Counted from the first letter of the stretch, positions 1 through 8,822 are shown. The stretch: 39,549 nucleotides of DNA from Clostridium sp. (GCA_023666975.1 JAMPAW010000002.1:1-39549), one strand, 5' to 3'. The notes: generated by a model from the letters alone, not told the origin. Numbers and translations: made by a program.

Positions 1-57
1 GGTTACGAGCAGAGGCAGAGACATTCTGGTTTCGGACAATTCGCAAAGATAAAAAAC

Positions 58-168
58 AAGCAGATATTTCTCATGGCAGGTAGATTAACATGACGAGCCA
101 GAACGCAGAAATTTATTTATCGAAACTTTGATAGCGATAAAAAATATTAAGCGATTGCCCTGTGCTGC
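58..168. repeat. Left copy of an inverted repeat shared with the right end
   Basis: Bases 104-161 are a perfect 58-base match to the reverse complement of 39438-39495. Weaker similarity extends to about 58 on one side (shared blocks CTCATGGCAG and ACGAGCCAGA) and to the GCTGC at 164-168 on the other. The core contains arms TTTATCG and CGATAAA that could form a 7-bp stem around 12 bases. Similarity falls off on both sides, so this is a short dispersed element rather than the edge of a long duplication. A frame reading EPERRNLFIETL is open in both copies, and one A/G difference just outside the core (102) is synonymous in it. That is too little to call a gene. Confidence 0.85.
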
Positions 169-181
169 ACCAATCCACCTT

Positions 182-520
182 TCACAGGGAAAGGCTTATT
201 TTCAATGCCTGATTCACTGTTCCCATGATATCATCATCTAAATGGCAGACCTTTTCCTTCAATCGCTGTTTATCAATCGTTCTCACCTGTTCTAACAAAA
301 TTACGGAATCTTTTGCAATGTTGCATCTGCTTGCCGCAAGCTCCACATGGGTAGGAATCTTTGCCTTATTCTGGCGGCTGGTAATTGCTGCACAAATCAC
401 CGTGGAACTGTAACGGTTTCCCGCCTCATTTTGTATAATCAGCACAGGCCTGACCCCGCCCTGCTCCGAACCTACCACCGGTCTCAAATCTGCATAATAA
501 ATATCTCCTCTCGTCACCAT
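182..520 (-). CDS. mazF: MazF/PemK-family endoribonuclease toxin
   Basis: This 112-residue protein belongs to the MazF/NdoA family of sequence-specific mRNA interferases, which are normally neutralised by a small antitoxin. The family N-terminus is clear: [20 protein letters not shown], then [12 protein letters not shown] and the AAITSR segment, with the catalytic-type Arg near 24 and Thr near 47. I start it at the ATG at 520 because GAGG lies 6 bases upstream. The in-frame GTG at 532 has GGAGA directly against it, which is too close. It lies 156 bases after alr, and alr-mazF linkage is usual in Firmicutes, where it often serves as a general stress toxin. No conventional antitoxin gene is visible between alr and this gene. 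Confidence 0.9.
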   Translation of the reverse strand: MVTRGDIYYADLRPVVGSEQGGVRPVLIIQNEAGNRYSSTVICAAITSRQNKAKIPTHVELAASRCNIAKDSVILLEQVRTIDKQRLKEKVCHLDDDIMGTVNQALKISLSL

Positions 521-528
521 CAATGGCC

Positions 529-591
529 TCACTCTCCGTCAATAAATTCCTGATATCCTCGTACTCCGGTATGTAACGCACCCGCTAACAT
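529..591 (-). other. Possible 20-codon leader or antitoxin-remnant frame before mazF
   Basis: An ATG frame of 20 codons ([20 protein letters not shown]) ends with a TGA 8 bases before the mazF ATG. A second, overlapping GTG frame from 581 (begins VRYIPEYEDIRNLL) runs out of phase into mazF. Neither has a convincing ribosome site, and neither resembles a known antitoxin. They are recorded because this is where an ndoAI/mazE-type partner would be expected. Confidence 0.2.
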
Positions 592-676
592 TTTGTGTTT
601 ATCTATCAGGTATTTTAAGTATTACCATTGTATTCTGCAGCTATTCAGTTGGTGAACGGAAAACTTTATGTTTCCC

Positions 677-1858
677 CTAAAGGGATAAATAATTCTTTAT
701 TCCCACAATCTCTCCGTCCCGGTGAAAGATTCTCGGCACCCGGCGGTTCACATCACAAACGAACTCATAGTTAAAGCTGGAAGACATCTCCGCCAGCTCC
801 TCCACATGCAGGCATCTTTCCCCCTGCCTGCCAAAGAGCACAACCTCATCACCGGGCTGTACATCGGAAATTCCTGTGACATCAATCATCGTCTGGTCCA
901 TACATACTCTGCCCACAACCTGTGCATATTCTCCATGAACGAGCATTCTTCCCTGGTTGGACAATGCCCTCGGATAGCCGTCGGCATATCCGACCCCCAC
1001 AGTGGCAATCCGTTTATCCGTATCAGCCACATATGTAGCGCCATAGCTGACAGATTCGCCGGCCCTGACGGTTTTGACATGCGTTATCCTGCTTTTTAAT
1101 TCCATAGCCGGATAAAGCACACAGGCTCTCTTGTCCATCTCCTCGGAGGGATATAAACCATAGGTAGAAATACCTGAACGCACCATATCAAAACCGGCAT
1201 TTGGCATCTCCATAATTCCCGCACTATTCGCAATATGCCGGATAGCGAAATCCATTCCCTGTTCCTTTAGCAGGTTCACCATCGCTGTATATTCGGTCAG
1301 CTGACGCTCTGCACACGATTTATCCGCCACATCAGCCATAAAGAAATGGGTAAAAATTCCCTCAACATTCAAATTCGGAAGCTTTGCAACTGCCAAAATA
1401 TCCGCTAAGCCCTGCCCGTCACAGGCAAAACCGATACGGTTCATTCCGGTGTCCAGCTTGATATGGATAACGGCTGTCTGGCCAAGCCTTACCGCCGTTT
1501 CCGACAATTCCTGCGCCTGCTTAAGGGTGAATACCGTCTGCGCCACGTTATCGTTTATCACATCTTCGTACCAGCTCTGATGTGTTGCACCAAGAATCAG
1601 TATCGGTTTATCTATCCCCGCATTTCTCAGTTCCACAGCCTCATCAATACAGGCAACGCCAAAATACTGCACAAGGTCGTCCAAGGCTTTTGCCACCTCC
1701 ACAGCACCATGTCCATAAGCATTTGCCTTGATTACTGCCATCATCTTGCTTCCGTCCGCAGTATATCCCTTCATCGTTTTGATATTTTTTCTAACTGCAT
1801 CTAAATCTATATCGGCCCAAACCCTGTAATACCGATCCATCCGTCCACACACTCCCAT
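677..1858 (-). CDS. alr: Alanine racemase
   Basis: A PLP-dependent enzyme that interconverts L- and D-alanine to supply D-Ala for peptidoglycan. The PLP lysine is in VIKANAYGHG (Lys44) and the catalytic tyrosine in SYGATYV (Tyr272). Length (393 residues) is normal for an N-terminal barrel plus C-terminal beta domain, and the C-terminal motif GYADGYPR is present. The start is ambiguous. The ATG at 1858 has AGGA about 6 bases upstream. The ATG at 1840 (MDRYYRVWADIDLD) matches the usual family N-terminus better but has only GGGAG 11 bases away. It lies 16 bases after the nnrE-nnrD gene and is probably cotranscribed with it and with mazF downstream. Confidence 0.96.
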   Translation of the reverse strand: MGVCGRMDRYYRVWADIDLDAVRKNIKTMKGYTADGSKMMAVIKANAYGHGAVEVAKALDDLVQYFGVACIDEAVELRNAGIDKPILILGATHQSWYEDVINDNVAQTVFTLKQAQELSETAVRLGQTAVIHIKLDTGMNRIGFACDGQGLADILAVAKLPNLNVEGIFTHFFMADVADKSCAERQLTEYTAMVNLLKEQGMDFAIRHIANSAGIMEMPNAGFDMVRSGISTYGLYPSEEMDKRACVLYPAMELKSRITHVKTVRAGESVSYGATYVADTDKRIATVGVGYADGYPRALSNQGRMLVHGEYAQVVGRVCMDQTMIDVTGISDVQPGDEVVLFGRQGERCLHVEELAEMSSSFNYEFVCDVNRRVPRIFHRDGEIVGIKNYLSL

Positions 1859-1874
1859 ATCATTTCCTATTTCG

Positions 1875-3359
1875 TCATCTCATCACTTCGCCAAGACATT
1901 CTATAATATCCGAGGCCAGCATTGCATATTTTCCTTTCCGCTCGGCTGCCATATCACCTGCCTGACAGTGTACATAGGTTCCCATTTTGGCAGCCTCTTC
2001 CAAATCCAGCCCGCCTGCAATCATACCCGCAATAATCCCGGAAAGCACATCTCCCGAACCTCCCGTGGACATTCCGTTATTTCCTGCAAGGTTGAGATAT
2101 GTCTGCTCTCCTCCACTGGTGACAATGGATTTGGCGTCTTTAAGCACAAGCGTCACTCCCATTTTCCTTGCAAACCTTTTGGCGATTGCAAACCGGTTCT
2201 CCATAATCTCCGGAATCGTTTTTCCGATAAGACGGCTCATCTCTTTCAAATGAGGGGTCATCACTAACGGCACTGACGAGGAATCGATTAATTCCGTGTT
2301 ATTGGACAAAATATTTAACGCATCCGCATCTACGACCAGCGGCACTTCTGCGCTCATCAGCAGCTCATACAGCATACGCTCCGATGTGGTATCCACACCA
2401 AGCCCCGGTCCGACAACAATAACCGTAGCCCATTTCATCGCATCCTCAATACACGCCAGTGCTCCTTCATAATCGTTATAAGTCATCATAACCGCTTCCG
2501 GAAGCTGTGACTGGATAATCATGCGGTTACTCTCATGCGTATATATCTTTACCAGTCCCGCACCGGTAGAATAAGCTGCTTTTCCGCACAGATATGCTGC
2601 ACCGGACATATTTTTGCTTCCCGCAATTACCGCTACCCGCCCATAGGTTCCCTTATTGGAATTGTCAATCCTCTTCGGCAGCTTCTTCATGTCGGAATGG
2701 TCATAGGCATAGATTTCCGGTTTTACATGCTCGATAGCAATATCCGGGAAACCCACATTGACACTGATAATTTTGCCACAATAATCAATTCCGTCCGAAA
2801 AGAACATTCCCATTTTCATCGGGCCAAAAGTTACCGTATAGTCGGCGCGAAATGCTGTTCCGAGAATCTCTCCTGTCGTGGCGTCTATCCCCGAAGGGAC
2901 ATCTATGGCAATTTTCACTGCGTCAATTTGATTCAGCGCTTCTATCGCCTTGGCCTGAACACCGTCAATCTTTCGGGATAACCCGACGCCAAAAATCCCG
3001 TCCACAACAACATGATAATCCTTGTTGGGAACTGCCCGGCGGACACGGACACCCATGCGATGCAGGATATCCATTTGAATCTGAAATCTCGGTGAAATCT
3101 TGGACATTCCCTTAACATAAAAAATATCCACCTTATAACCTCTTTCCATAAGGATTCTTGCCGCTGCAAGACCGTCACCGCCATTATTACCTGCCTCCAC
3201 GGCAATCAGGATTCTTCCGCCTGTGGCATTTATCTTCTCTACCTGATCTGCCACCTGCATGGCCGCCCGCTCCATCAGCACCTCACCCGGTATGCCAATT
3301 TTTTCAATTGTATAGGAATCTATAGCCTGCATCTCCTGTTTCGTAACAATATACTGCAT
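1875..3359 (-). CDS. nnrD: Bifunctional NAD(P)HX epimerase / ADP-dependent NAD(P)HX dehydratase
   Basis: This repairs hydrated NADH and NADPH. The N-terminal YjeF_N domain (about 1-210) epimerises R and S hydrates and carries AGNNGGDGLAAARIL (58-63 core). The C-terminal ribokinase-like domain (about 225-494) dehydrates the S form using ADP and carries GNNGMSTGGSGDVLSG near 431-441. The domains are fused as in E. coli YjeF, so the gene corresponds to nnrE plus nnrD. The ATG at 3359 is chosen because GGGGGAGG lies immediately upstream. An in-frame TTG at 3377 would place that ribosome site inside the gene. It follows purL by 29 bases and precedes alr in the same transcription unit. Confidence 0.95.
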   Translation of the reverse strand: MQYIVTKQEMQAIDSYTIEKIGIPGEVLMERAAMQVADQVEKINATGGRILIAVEAGNNGGDGLAAARILMERGYKVDIFYVKGMSKISPRFQIQMDILHRMGVRVRRAVPNKDYHVVVDGIFGVGLSRKIDGVQAKAIEALNQIDAVKIAIDVPSGIDATTGEILGTAFRADYTVTFGPMKMGMFFSDGIDYCGKIISVNVGFPDIAIEHVKPEIYAYDHSDMKKLPKRIDNSNKGTYGRVAVIAGSKNMSGAAYLCGKAAYSTGAGLVKIYTHESNRMIIQSQLPEAVMMTYNDYEGALACIEDAMKWATVIVVGPGLGVDTTSERMLYELLMSAEVPLVVDADALNILSNNTELIDSSSVPLVMTPHLKEMSRLIGKTIPEIMENRFAIAKRFARKMGVTLVLKDAKSIVTSGGEQTYLNLAGNNGMSTGGSGDVLSGIIAGMIAGGLDLEEAAKMGTYVHCQAGDMAAERKGKYAMLASDIIECLGEVMR

Positions 3360-3388
3360 AAACCTCCCCCTTATCAAAGTCTGTAATT

Positions 3389-6300
3389 TTATCTAAAATA
3401 TTCCACTCCGGATTCAAAGAGCATTTGATTCTGATCGCCGTAAATATTCACCGCTACCGAATCGCCACGCCTCTCCGAATGAGCCATTTTCCCCAAAATT
3501 CGTCCATCAGGACTGGTAATGCCCTCAATCGCAGCATAGGACCCATTGACATTGTAATTCTCGTCCATAGTCGGATTGCCGTCAATATCGACATACTGTG
3601 TCGCCACCTGACCGTTTGCAAACAGCTTATCCAGCCACTTAGCCGGGGCAACGAAACGTCCTTCTCCGTGAGAAACCGGAACGGTATATACCCCGCCTAA
3701 CACGGCTCTTCGCAGCCAAGGGCTCTTATTGGTAACAATTTTGGTGTAAACCATTTTGGACTGATGCCGCCCGATACTGTTCATCGTCAGTGTCGGTGAA
3801 TCCTCCTTCTGCGCAGTAATTCTTCCGTAAGGAAGCAAGCCAAGCTTTATCAGCGTTTGAAAACCGTTACAGATTCCGAGTGCCAGACCGTCTCTCTCCT
3901 CAAGCAGCTTCATGACCTCCTCCTTCAGCTTCTCATTACGGAATGCAGCCGCAATAAACTTTGCCGAACCCTCCGGCTCATCACCGGCGGAAAAACCGCC
4001 CGGAAACATAATCATCTGTGCCTGCCGTATTGCCTTCGCAAAGGCATCTACCGAATCCAAAATATCACGCTCTGTCATATTGTTAAACACGATCGTCTCC
4101 ACCTCGGCGCCTGCACGTTCAAAAGCCCTCGCCGAATCATACTCACAGTTTGTTCCCGGAAATACCGGAATAAACACTTTCGGTTTAGCTGTTTTGGACT
4201 TACATACATATACGTTATCCGTCTTGTAGATATTTTGGGGTACCGTCTCCGGTTTAACCCCGGAGAGAGTTGGAAATACCTTTTCCAAAGTACCGGTCCA
4301 TGCCTTCAGTGCTTCCTCCATTGTCACAACAATCTCTCCGTAACGGAAACAGCCGTCATCTGTCGTTTTGCCGATAACCGCCGCCGGAACAGTCAGCTCG
4401 CGGATATCATTTTCTTTTACTTCACCGATTATGGCACCGTAATTTTTCTGAAGCATTTTTCCGGGGGAAACCGATGTGTCAATCTGTGCGCCTATTCCGT
4501 TGCCAAATCCCATCTTAGATACCGCTTCGACAATGCCGCCAAAACCAACCGCATAGGCAGACTGGATTTTTCCGGACTGCATATCCTCATAGAGTGCACT
4601 ATATACATCTTTCATATACCCGTAATCCGGAAGTCCGTACTCGTCCCGCTTAATGTCGATTTCAATAATTTTGTTTCCTGCTTTTTTAAATTCCTGTGTT
4701 ACAACATCACCGGCTTTGCCGACGGCAATAGCAAAGGAGCAAAGTGTTGGCGGAACATCAATGTCATCAAAGGAACCGGACATGGAATCTTTTCCACCTA
4801 TCGATGCAAGACCAAATCCCATCTGTGCGGAGTACGCTCCTAACAGTGCCGCCATTGGTTCTCCCCATCTCTTTGCATCCGAGCCTAAGCGCTTAAAATA
4901 TTCCTGAAACGTAAAGTAAATTTTGCTCCAGTCTCCGCCGGAAGCGGCTATCTTCGCCACCGAATGTACGACAGAATACACTGCGCCGTGATACGGCGAC
5001 CAGCTTAATAAAAACGGGTCCAATCCGTAAGACATCATGGTAACGGTATCACATTTACCTCTGTCCAAAGGCAGTTTGGCAATCATCGTCTGAATCGGAG
5101 TCAGCTGATATTTTCCGCCGTAAGGCATCACTACGGTAGCCGCACCAATAGAACTGTCAAACATTTCCACCAGTCCCCGCTGCGAACAGACATTCAAATC
5201 TGCAAGGGTATCCAGCCATGCCTTTTTTCCCTCGGAAAAATCCCCGTTCTGCTGAAAATAATCCTTTTCCTTTTGCGGCATCGCAACCGTCACATCACTC
5301 TCCTGATGTGCACCGTTTGTATCGATAAAACTTCTGGCAATATTGACAATCTCCCTGCCTCTCCATGTCATGACAAGCCGCGGGCTTTCCGTCACCCGTG
5401 CAACCACAACGGCCTCCAGATTCTCTTCCTTGCAATACCCCAGCATTTTATCTACATTTTCTTCATCTACAACCACAGCCATTCTCTCCTGTGACTCGGA
5501 AATGGCAATCTCCGTTCCGTCTAATCCTGCATACTTCTTGGGTACCTTATCCAAATCAATGGTCAATCCGTCAGCCAGCTCACCGATGGCAACGCTGACT
5601 CCGCCTGCACCAAAATCATTACACTTGCGGATAATACCGGCAACTTCCTCACGCCGGAACAGCCTTTGAATCTTTCTCTCGGTAGGCGGATTACCCTTTT
5701 GAACCTCGGAACCGCAGGTGTCAATGGATTGCGTAGTGTGCTTCTTGGAGCTTCCGGTTGCCCCGCCAATACCGTCACGCCCGGTTCTCCCGCCAATCAG
5801 GACGATGACATTGCCCGGATTAGAGGTAAGCCGTTTAACGTTCTTCTTCGGTGCCGCCGCCACAACTGCGCCAATCTCCATTCGCTTAGCTACATAATTT
5901 GGGTGATATACTTCATGGACAAGACCGGTTGCCAGTCCAATCTGGTTACCGTAAGAGCTGTACCCCTCGGCCGCAGTAGTCACCAATTTTCTCTGCGGCA
6001 GTTTTCCCTCCAGCGTTTCGGAAAGTGCTCTGGTAGGGTCCGCTGCTCCGGTTACACGCATTGCCTGATACACATAGGCACGGCCGGAAAGCGGGTCCCG
6101 GATACAGCCGCCAAGACAGGTCGCTGCACCGCCAAAAGGTTCAATCTCTGTAGGGTGATTGTGGGTTTCATTTTTAAACTGAATCAGATACATTACCTCC
6201 TCACCGTCAATGACAACCGGCACCTCTATCGAACAGGCATTGATTTCATCTGAAACCTCCATCTCCTGCAGCTTTCCGTCTGCGCGCAGCTTCTTCATTG

Positions 6301-7144
6301 CCATTAACGCAATATCCATCAGGCAGACAAACTTATCCTCCCTGTCCTTATACAGTACCCTTCGGTCCTCCAGATAGCGGTGATAAGTGTCTTCAATCGG
6401 CTGCTTATAATATCCCTCCTCGAAGGTCACATTGGTAAGCTCTGTCGCAAAAGTCGTGTGACGGCAATGGTCGGACCAGTAAGTGTCCAATACACGGATT
6501 TCCGTCACGGAAGGGTCTCTGTTCTCCTCTTTATCAAAATAATTCTGTATATGAAGAAAATCCTTAAATGTCATCGCAAGCCCCAAAGAATCATACAGAC
6601 GCTTAAGCTCTTCCTCTTGCATATCCTTAAAACCATCAAAAATCGCTACATCTGCAGGCTCTTCAAATTTCTGGATTAATGTCTCCGGAATCTGCTCATC
6701 GTCCGTTTCCCGCGAATCCACCGGATTGATACAATATGCCTTAGCCCTTGCAAATTCCTCCCCGCTTATCGCTCCGGTCAACACATAAGTCGCTGCACAG
6801 CGCACAACAGCTTCTTCCTTTTCATTTAACAGCTTAATACATTGTTCTGCCGAATCAGCCCTCTGGTCAAACTGTCCCGGAAGTGCTTCCACGGAAAATA
6901 CATAGTCTCCTTTGTCATAAGGAAATGTTGTCTCATACACAAAGTCTACCGGCGGCTCGGAAAATACGGTTCTAAGAGCCTTTTCATAGGTACTGTCGGA
7001 TATGTTCTCCACGTCATAGCGAACCAGCACTCTGACTCTCTCCAGCTTTAAATCCAGATATTCTGTCAGCTCATTGTACAGTTCCTTTGCCTTCACTGCG
7101 TATTCCGGTTTTTTCTCTACATATACCCTTTTTACCTTACTCAT
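3389..7144 (-). CDS. purL: Phosphoribosylformylglycinamidine synthase, single-chain
   Basis: The fourth step of purine synthesis: FGAR + glutamine + ATP to FGAM. This is the large fused form (1251 residues), with the AIR-synthase-type ATP domains followed by a class I glutaminase domain, rather than the PurS/PurQ/small-PurL complex of Bacillus. In the C-terminal domain the nucleophile is Cys1092 in LGICNGFQTL, and the His-Glu pair is in KMAHSERR (His1222, Glu1224). FKNETHNHPTEIEPFGGAAT marks the first synthetase domain. The start at 7144 has a textbook AGGAGG 5 bases upstream. An upstream in-frame ATG at 7168 would put that site within the coding region. First gene of the purL-nnr-alr-mazF unit. 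Confidence 0.97.
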   Translation of the reverse strand: MSKVKRVYVEKKPEYAVKAKELYNELTEYLDLKLERVRVLVRYDVENISDSTYEKALRTVFSEPPVDFVYETTFPYDKGDYVFSVEALPGQFDQRADSAEQCIKLLNEKEEAVVRCAATYVLTGAISGEEFARAKAYCINPVDSRETDDEQIPETLIQKFEEPADVAIFDGFKDMQEEELKRLYDSLGLAMTFKDFLHIQNYFDKEENRDPSVTEIRVLDTYWSDHCRHTTFATELTNVTFEEGYYKQPIEDTYHRYLEDRRVLYKDREDKFVCLMDIALMAMKKLRADGKLQEMEVSDEINACSIEVPVVIDGEEVMYLIQFKNETHNHPTEIEPFGGAATCLGGCIRDPLSGRAYVYQAMRVTGAADPTRALSETLEGKLPQRKLVTTAAEGYSSYGNQIGLATGLVHEVYHPNYVAKRMEIGAVVAAAPKKNVKRLTSNPGNVIVLIGGRTGRDGIGGATGSSKKHTTQSIDTCGSEVQKGNPPTERKIQRLFRREEVAGIIRKCNDFGAGGVSVAIGELADGLTIDLDKVPKKYAGLDGTEIAISESQERMAVVVDEENVDKMLGYCKEENLEAVVVARVTESPRLVMTWRGREIVNIARSFIDTNGAHQESDVTVAMPQKEKDYFQQNGDFSEGKKAWLDTLADLNVCSQRGLVEMFDSSIGAATVVMPYGGKYQLTPIQTMIAKLPLDRGKCDTVTMMSYGLDPFLLSWSPYHGAVYSVVHSVAKIAASGGDWSKIYFTFQEYFKRLGSDAKRWGEPMAALLGAYSAQMGFGLASIGGKDSMSGSFDDIDVPPTLCSFAIAVGKAGDVVTQEFKKAGNKIIEIDIKRDEYGLPDYGYMKDVYSALYEDMQSGKIQSAYAVGFGGIVEAVSKMGFGNGIGAQIDTSVSPGKMLQKNYGAIIGEVKENDIRELTVPAAVIGKTTDDGCFRYGEIVVTMEEALKAWTGTLEKVFPTLSGVKPETVPQNIYKTDNVYVCKSKTAKPKVFIPVFPGTNCEYDSARAFERAGAEVETIVFNNMTERDILDSVDAFAKAIRQAQMIMFPGGFSAGDEPEGSAKFIAAAFRNEKLKEEVMKLLEERDGLALGICNGFQTLIKLGLLPYGRITAQKEDSPTLTMNSIGRHQSKMVYTKIVTNKSPWLRRAVLGGVYTVPVSHGEGRFVAPAKWLDKLFANGQVATQYVDIDGNPTMDENYNVNGSYAAIEGITSPDGRILGKMAHSERRGDSVAVNIYGDQNQMLFESGVEYFR

Positions 7145-7201
7145 TTTGTCCTCCTGAAGTATCACCACATAAATTCGTATTTATATATAACCATAAACAT
7201 T

Positions 7202-7230
7202 ACTATATAATAACTTGAAAGTGAAGTCAA
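7202..7230 (-). promoter_or_regulatory. Sigma-A-type promoter of purL operon
   Basis: On the minus strand TTGACT (7230-7225), a 17-base spacer and TATAGT (7207-7202) lie about 58 bases before the purL ATG. The leader is short and AT-rich. It is too short for a purine riboswitch and I see none. Confidence 0.7.
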
Positions 7231-7337
7231 ATATTCTTGTCCTACTCTTTTCTGACGGATTCTCGTGTATAAAAAAGGGCTCTCAAAAATGAGAAACCCT
7301 TTTCATCAGTTGCGGCCTGTCCTGTCAAATATTCTTG
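7226..7337. repeat. Pair of 14-base direct repeats flanking the cheY terminator
   Basis: GTCAAATATTCTTG occurs at 7226-7239 and again at 7324-7337. The first copy overlaps the purL -35 box and the second sits at the edge of the structured repeat downstream of cheY. The terminator at 7271-7303 lies between them. Confidence 0.7.
7271..7303 (-). terminator. Rho-independent terminator of the cheX-like/cheY unit
   Basis: Read on the minus strand, AAAAGGG pairs with CCCTTTT around an inner TCTC/GAGA stem, followed directly by a run of six T. It lies about 215 bases beyond the cheY stop and before the purL promoter. Confidence 0.8.
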
Positions 7338-7500
7338 CAGACATGACTGTGTTCGTCCTTGCTTTGCGGGAGTCAATAACCCCGCTGCAAGCAACGGGGC
7401 ATGGAATTTGAAGCGCTGCAAGCAGCGGGGTATTGACCCTCGCGGCATTCGCCAAATGCTCGTGCAAGCACGGCACTTGGCTCATTGCTCGCGGGAATAA
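7322..7500 (-). repeat. Structured intergenic repeat downstream of cheY
   Basis: No gene is supported in this stretch. It holds nested inverted repeats. Arms 7372-7388 and 7422-7437 (GTCAATAACCCCGCTGC against GCAGCGGGGTATTGAC) match over 16 bp with one bulge. Arms 7451-7459 and 7473-7481 (GCCAAATGC against GCACTTGGC) enclose a CGTGC-AA-GCACG hairpin. Base composition is more GC-rich than the neighbouring spacers. From memory it resembles dispersed repeats of Lachnospiraceae genomes, but I could not search for copies. If transcribed from the cheX-cheY promoter it would form a strongly folded 3' tail before the terminator. Confidence 0.7.
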
Positions 7501-7516
7501 ATCCGCTATCTGACCG

Positions 7517-7876
7517 TCAGCCTGCCACCTTATCGATAACCTGTTTGAGCTTATCCGGTTCAAAAGGTTTGCTGACAAATTCATCAGCCCCGTTTTGTAC
7601 TGCCTCCACCATCTTTGTTCTCTGTCCTGCTGCAGTAACCATAATCACCTTTGCCTCCGGAAATTCGGTCTTGATTTTTTTCAATGCCTCAATTCCGTCT
7701 AATACAGGCATCGTAATGTCCATTGTCACCACATCTGGCTTCAGCTCCACATAACGTTCATACCCCTCCTGACCGTTAGTCGCCTCACTGATTATCTCGT
7801 ACCCTTCACTTTCCAGTATCCCTCTTAATATCTTCCTCGATGTTCTTGAATCATCTACAATTAAAATCTTTGCCAT
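7517..7876 (-). CDS. cheY: CheY-like single-domain response regulator
   Basis: A 119-residue receiver domain without an output domain. The acidic pair Asp8-Asp9 (LIVDDSRTSR), phospho-acceptor Asp53 (VTMDITMPVLDG), Thr81 (MVTAAG) and Lys103 (VSKPFEP) are all in place, so it should be phosphorylated and act by binding a target such as the flagellar switch. The ATG at 7876 fits the family N-terminus (MAKILIVDDS). AAAGGA lies 11 bases upstream. It follows the CheX-like gene by 55 bases on the same strand, so the two are likely cotranscribed. No histidine kinase is encoded nearby. Confidence 0.93.
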   Translation of the reverse strand: MAKILIVDDSRTSRKILRGILESEGYEIISEATNGQEGYERYVELKPDVVTMDITMPVLDGIEALKKIKTEFPEAKVIMVTAAGQRTKMVEAVQNGADEFVSKPFEPDKLKQVIDKVAG

Positions 7877-7931
7877 ATTCGTATCATTCCTTTCCCTTCT
7901 CCAACGCACAAATAAACGCAGTCCTGTGCCG

Positions 7932-8822
7932 TCAGCTCAATTCGGTTCCCAAGCCAAGAATCAAATCCACCGGAGAACCTTTCACATAAAAGGACATTTT
8001 AAACATATCCTCCTTTGAACGAATAATCGTCTTTTCACTTTTCATAATCGGCGGACACATGTCAACTTCCACGTTCTCATCGCTTAGCTTGCGCGCAAAA
8101 AGTCCATTGTTACAATTAAGGAATTCACACGCTGCATCCAAAGCATCTAAATCTACGCAGTCAAACGCCTCATCGGCAAACTCTTCCGCAATTTCCTTAA
8201 TTCCTGCACCGTCACCACAAAATCCACTAAACATTTTGTAATCCCCAATCAACTCCTGTGCAGCAACAAAGGAAGTCGTATAATCGGTAATCCGCTCTAC
8301 CTTTTCCATTCTAAAGAAACGGTCAATAAACCGGACAATGTTTCTCGCCGTAAGCGCAACATAATCCTTCATTATCTGAGGAATCGAACCGTCCTTAACG
8401 AAAATAGGCACAATCCGATCAACGTCACCACTCTTCAATGCTTCTATATCCAGTGCGGTATAATGTGCCGTCTTCTTATATGTATTCAATTCGGTCTGAA
8501 CCTGTTCCAAAGTCAGAATATCCTGTTGAATCAAAGCCTGAACAAATAACAGATATTCATCTCCCTGCTTCTCTAACAAATCCCCGACCTCGTCCTCTGA
8601 CAGATAACCTTTCTCAATGGCAATGTCACCAAAGCGCTTGTCCTGTAGCTGCTGTAATGTATTGACTTCTTCAGCCTGGGCCTCGGTCATGTACCCTGCT
8701 TCCACGGCAAGCAGTCCCATTTTAACTCTGGTGTTTTCCTTGTCCGACATAATCGATTCATATTGCCCGCTCGTCAAAATCCCCTTATCCTGCAAATATT
8801 TGCCGAAATATACACCAAACAT
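7932..8822 (-). CDS. CheX-like chemotaxis phosphatase-family protein with MshEN-like N-terminus
   Basis: A 296-residue protein in two parts. Residues 35-86 hold two consecutive copies of a motif of the form (K/R)-x-G-x4-x2-G-(Y)-(M/L)-(T/S)-E-x-(Q/E): KMGLLAVEAGYMTEAQAEEV, then RFGDIAIEKGYLSEDEVGDL. Looser copies lie at about 6-25 and 91-115. This matches the spacing of MshEN (GspE/PilB N-terminal) repeats, some of which bind cyclic di-GMP. Residues about 145-296 resemble CheX/CheC-type domains (CEFLNCNNGLFARKLSDEN), a family that includes CheY-P phosphatases. Whether catalytic Glu/Asn residues remain is not certain. Start at 8822 has AAGGAGG 5 bases upstream. It is followed by cheY and divergent from a GGDEF-EAL gene, which suggests a link between c-di-GMP and CheY signalling. 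Confidence 0.75.
   Translation of the reverse strand: MFGVYFGKYLQDKGILTSGQYESIMSDKENTRVKMGLLAVEAGYMTEAQAEEVNTLQQLQDKRFGDIAIEKGYLSEDEVGDLLEKQGDEYLLFVQALIQQDILTLEQVQTELNTYKKTAHYTALDIEALKSGDVDRIVPIFVKDGSIPQIMKDYVALTARNIVRFIDRFFRMEKVERITDYTTSFVAAQELIGDYKMFSGFCGDGAGIKEIAEEFADEAFDCVDLDALDAACEFLNCNNGLFARKLSDENVEVDMCPPIMKSEKTIIRSKEDMFKMSFYVKGSPVDLILGLGTELS

Noticed and set aside
1..93. Open frame at the left edge (ends FAKIKNKQIFLMAGRLT) as a truncated gene
   Set aside because: Only 30 codons, no recognised family, and the frame is not kept in the matching right-end copy.
3857..4843. Plus-strand open frame of 328 codons antisense to purL
   Set aside because: It lies wholly opposite a clear, full-length purL, has no family motifs and no ribosome site; a codon-bias shadow.
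7145..7200. Purine riboswitch ahead of purL
   Set aside because: The leader after the predicted promoter is only about 50 bases, AT-rich, and lacks aptamer stems.
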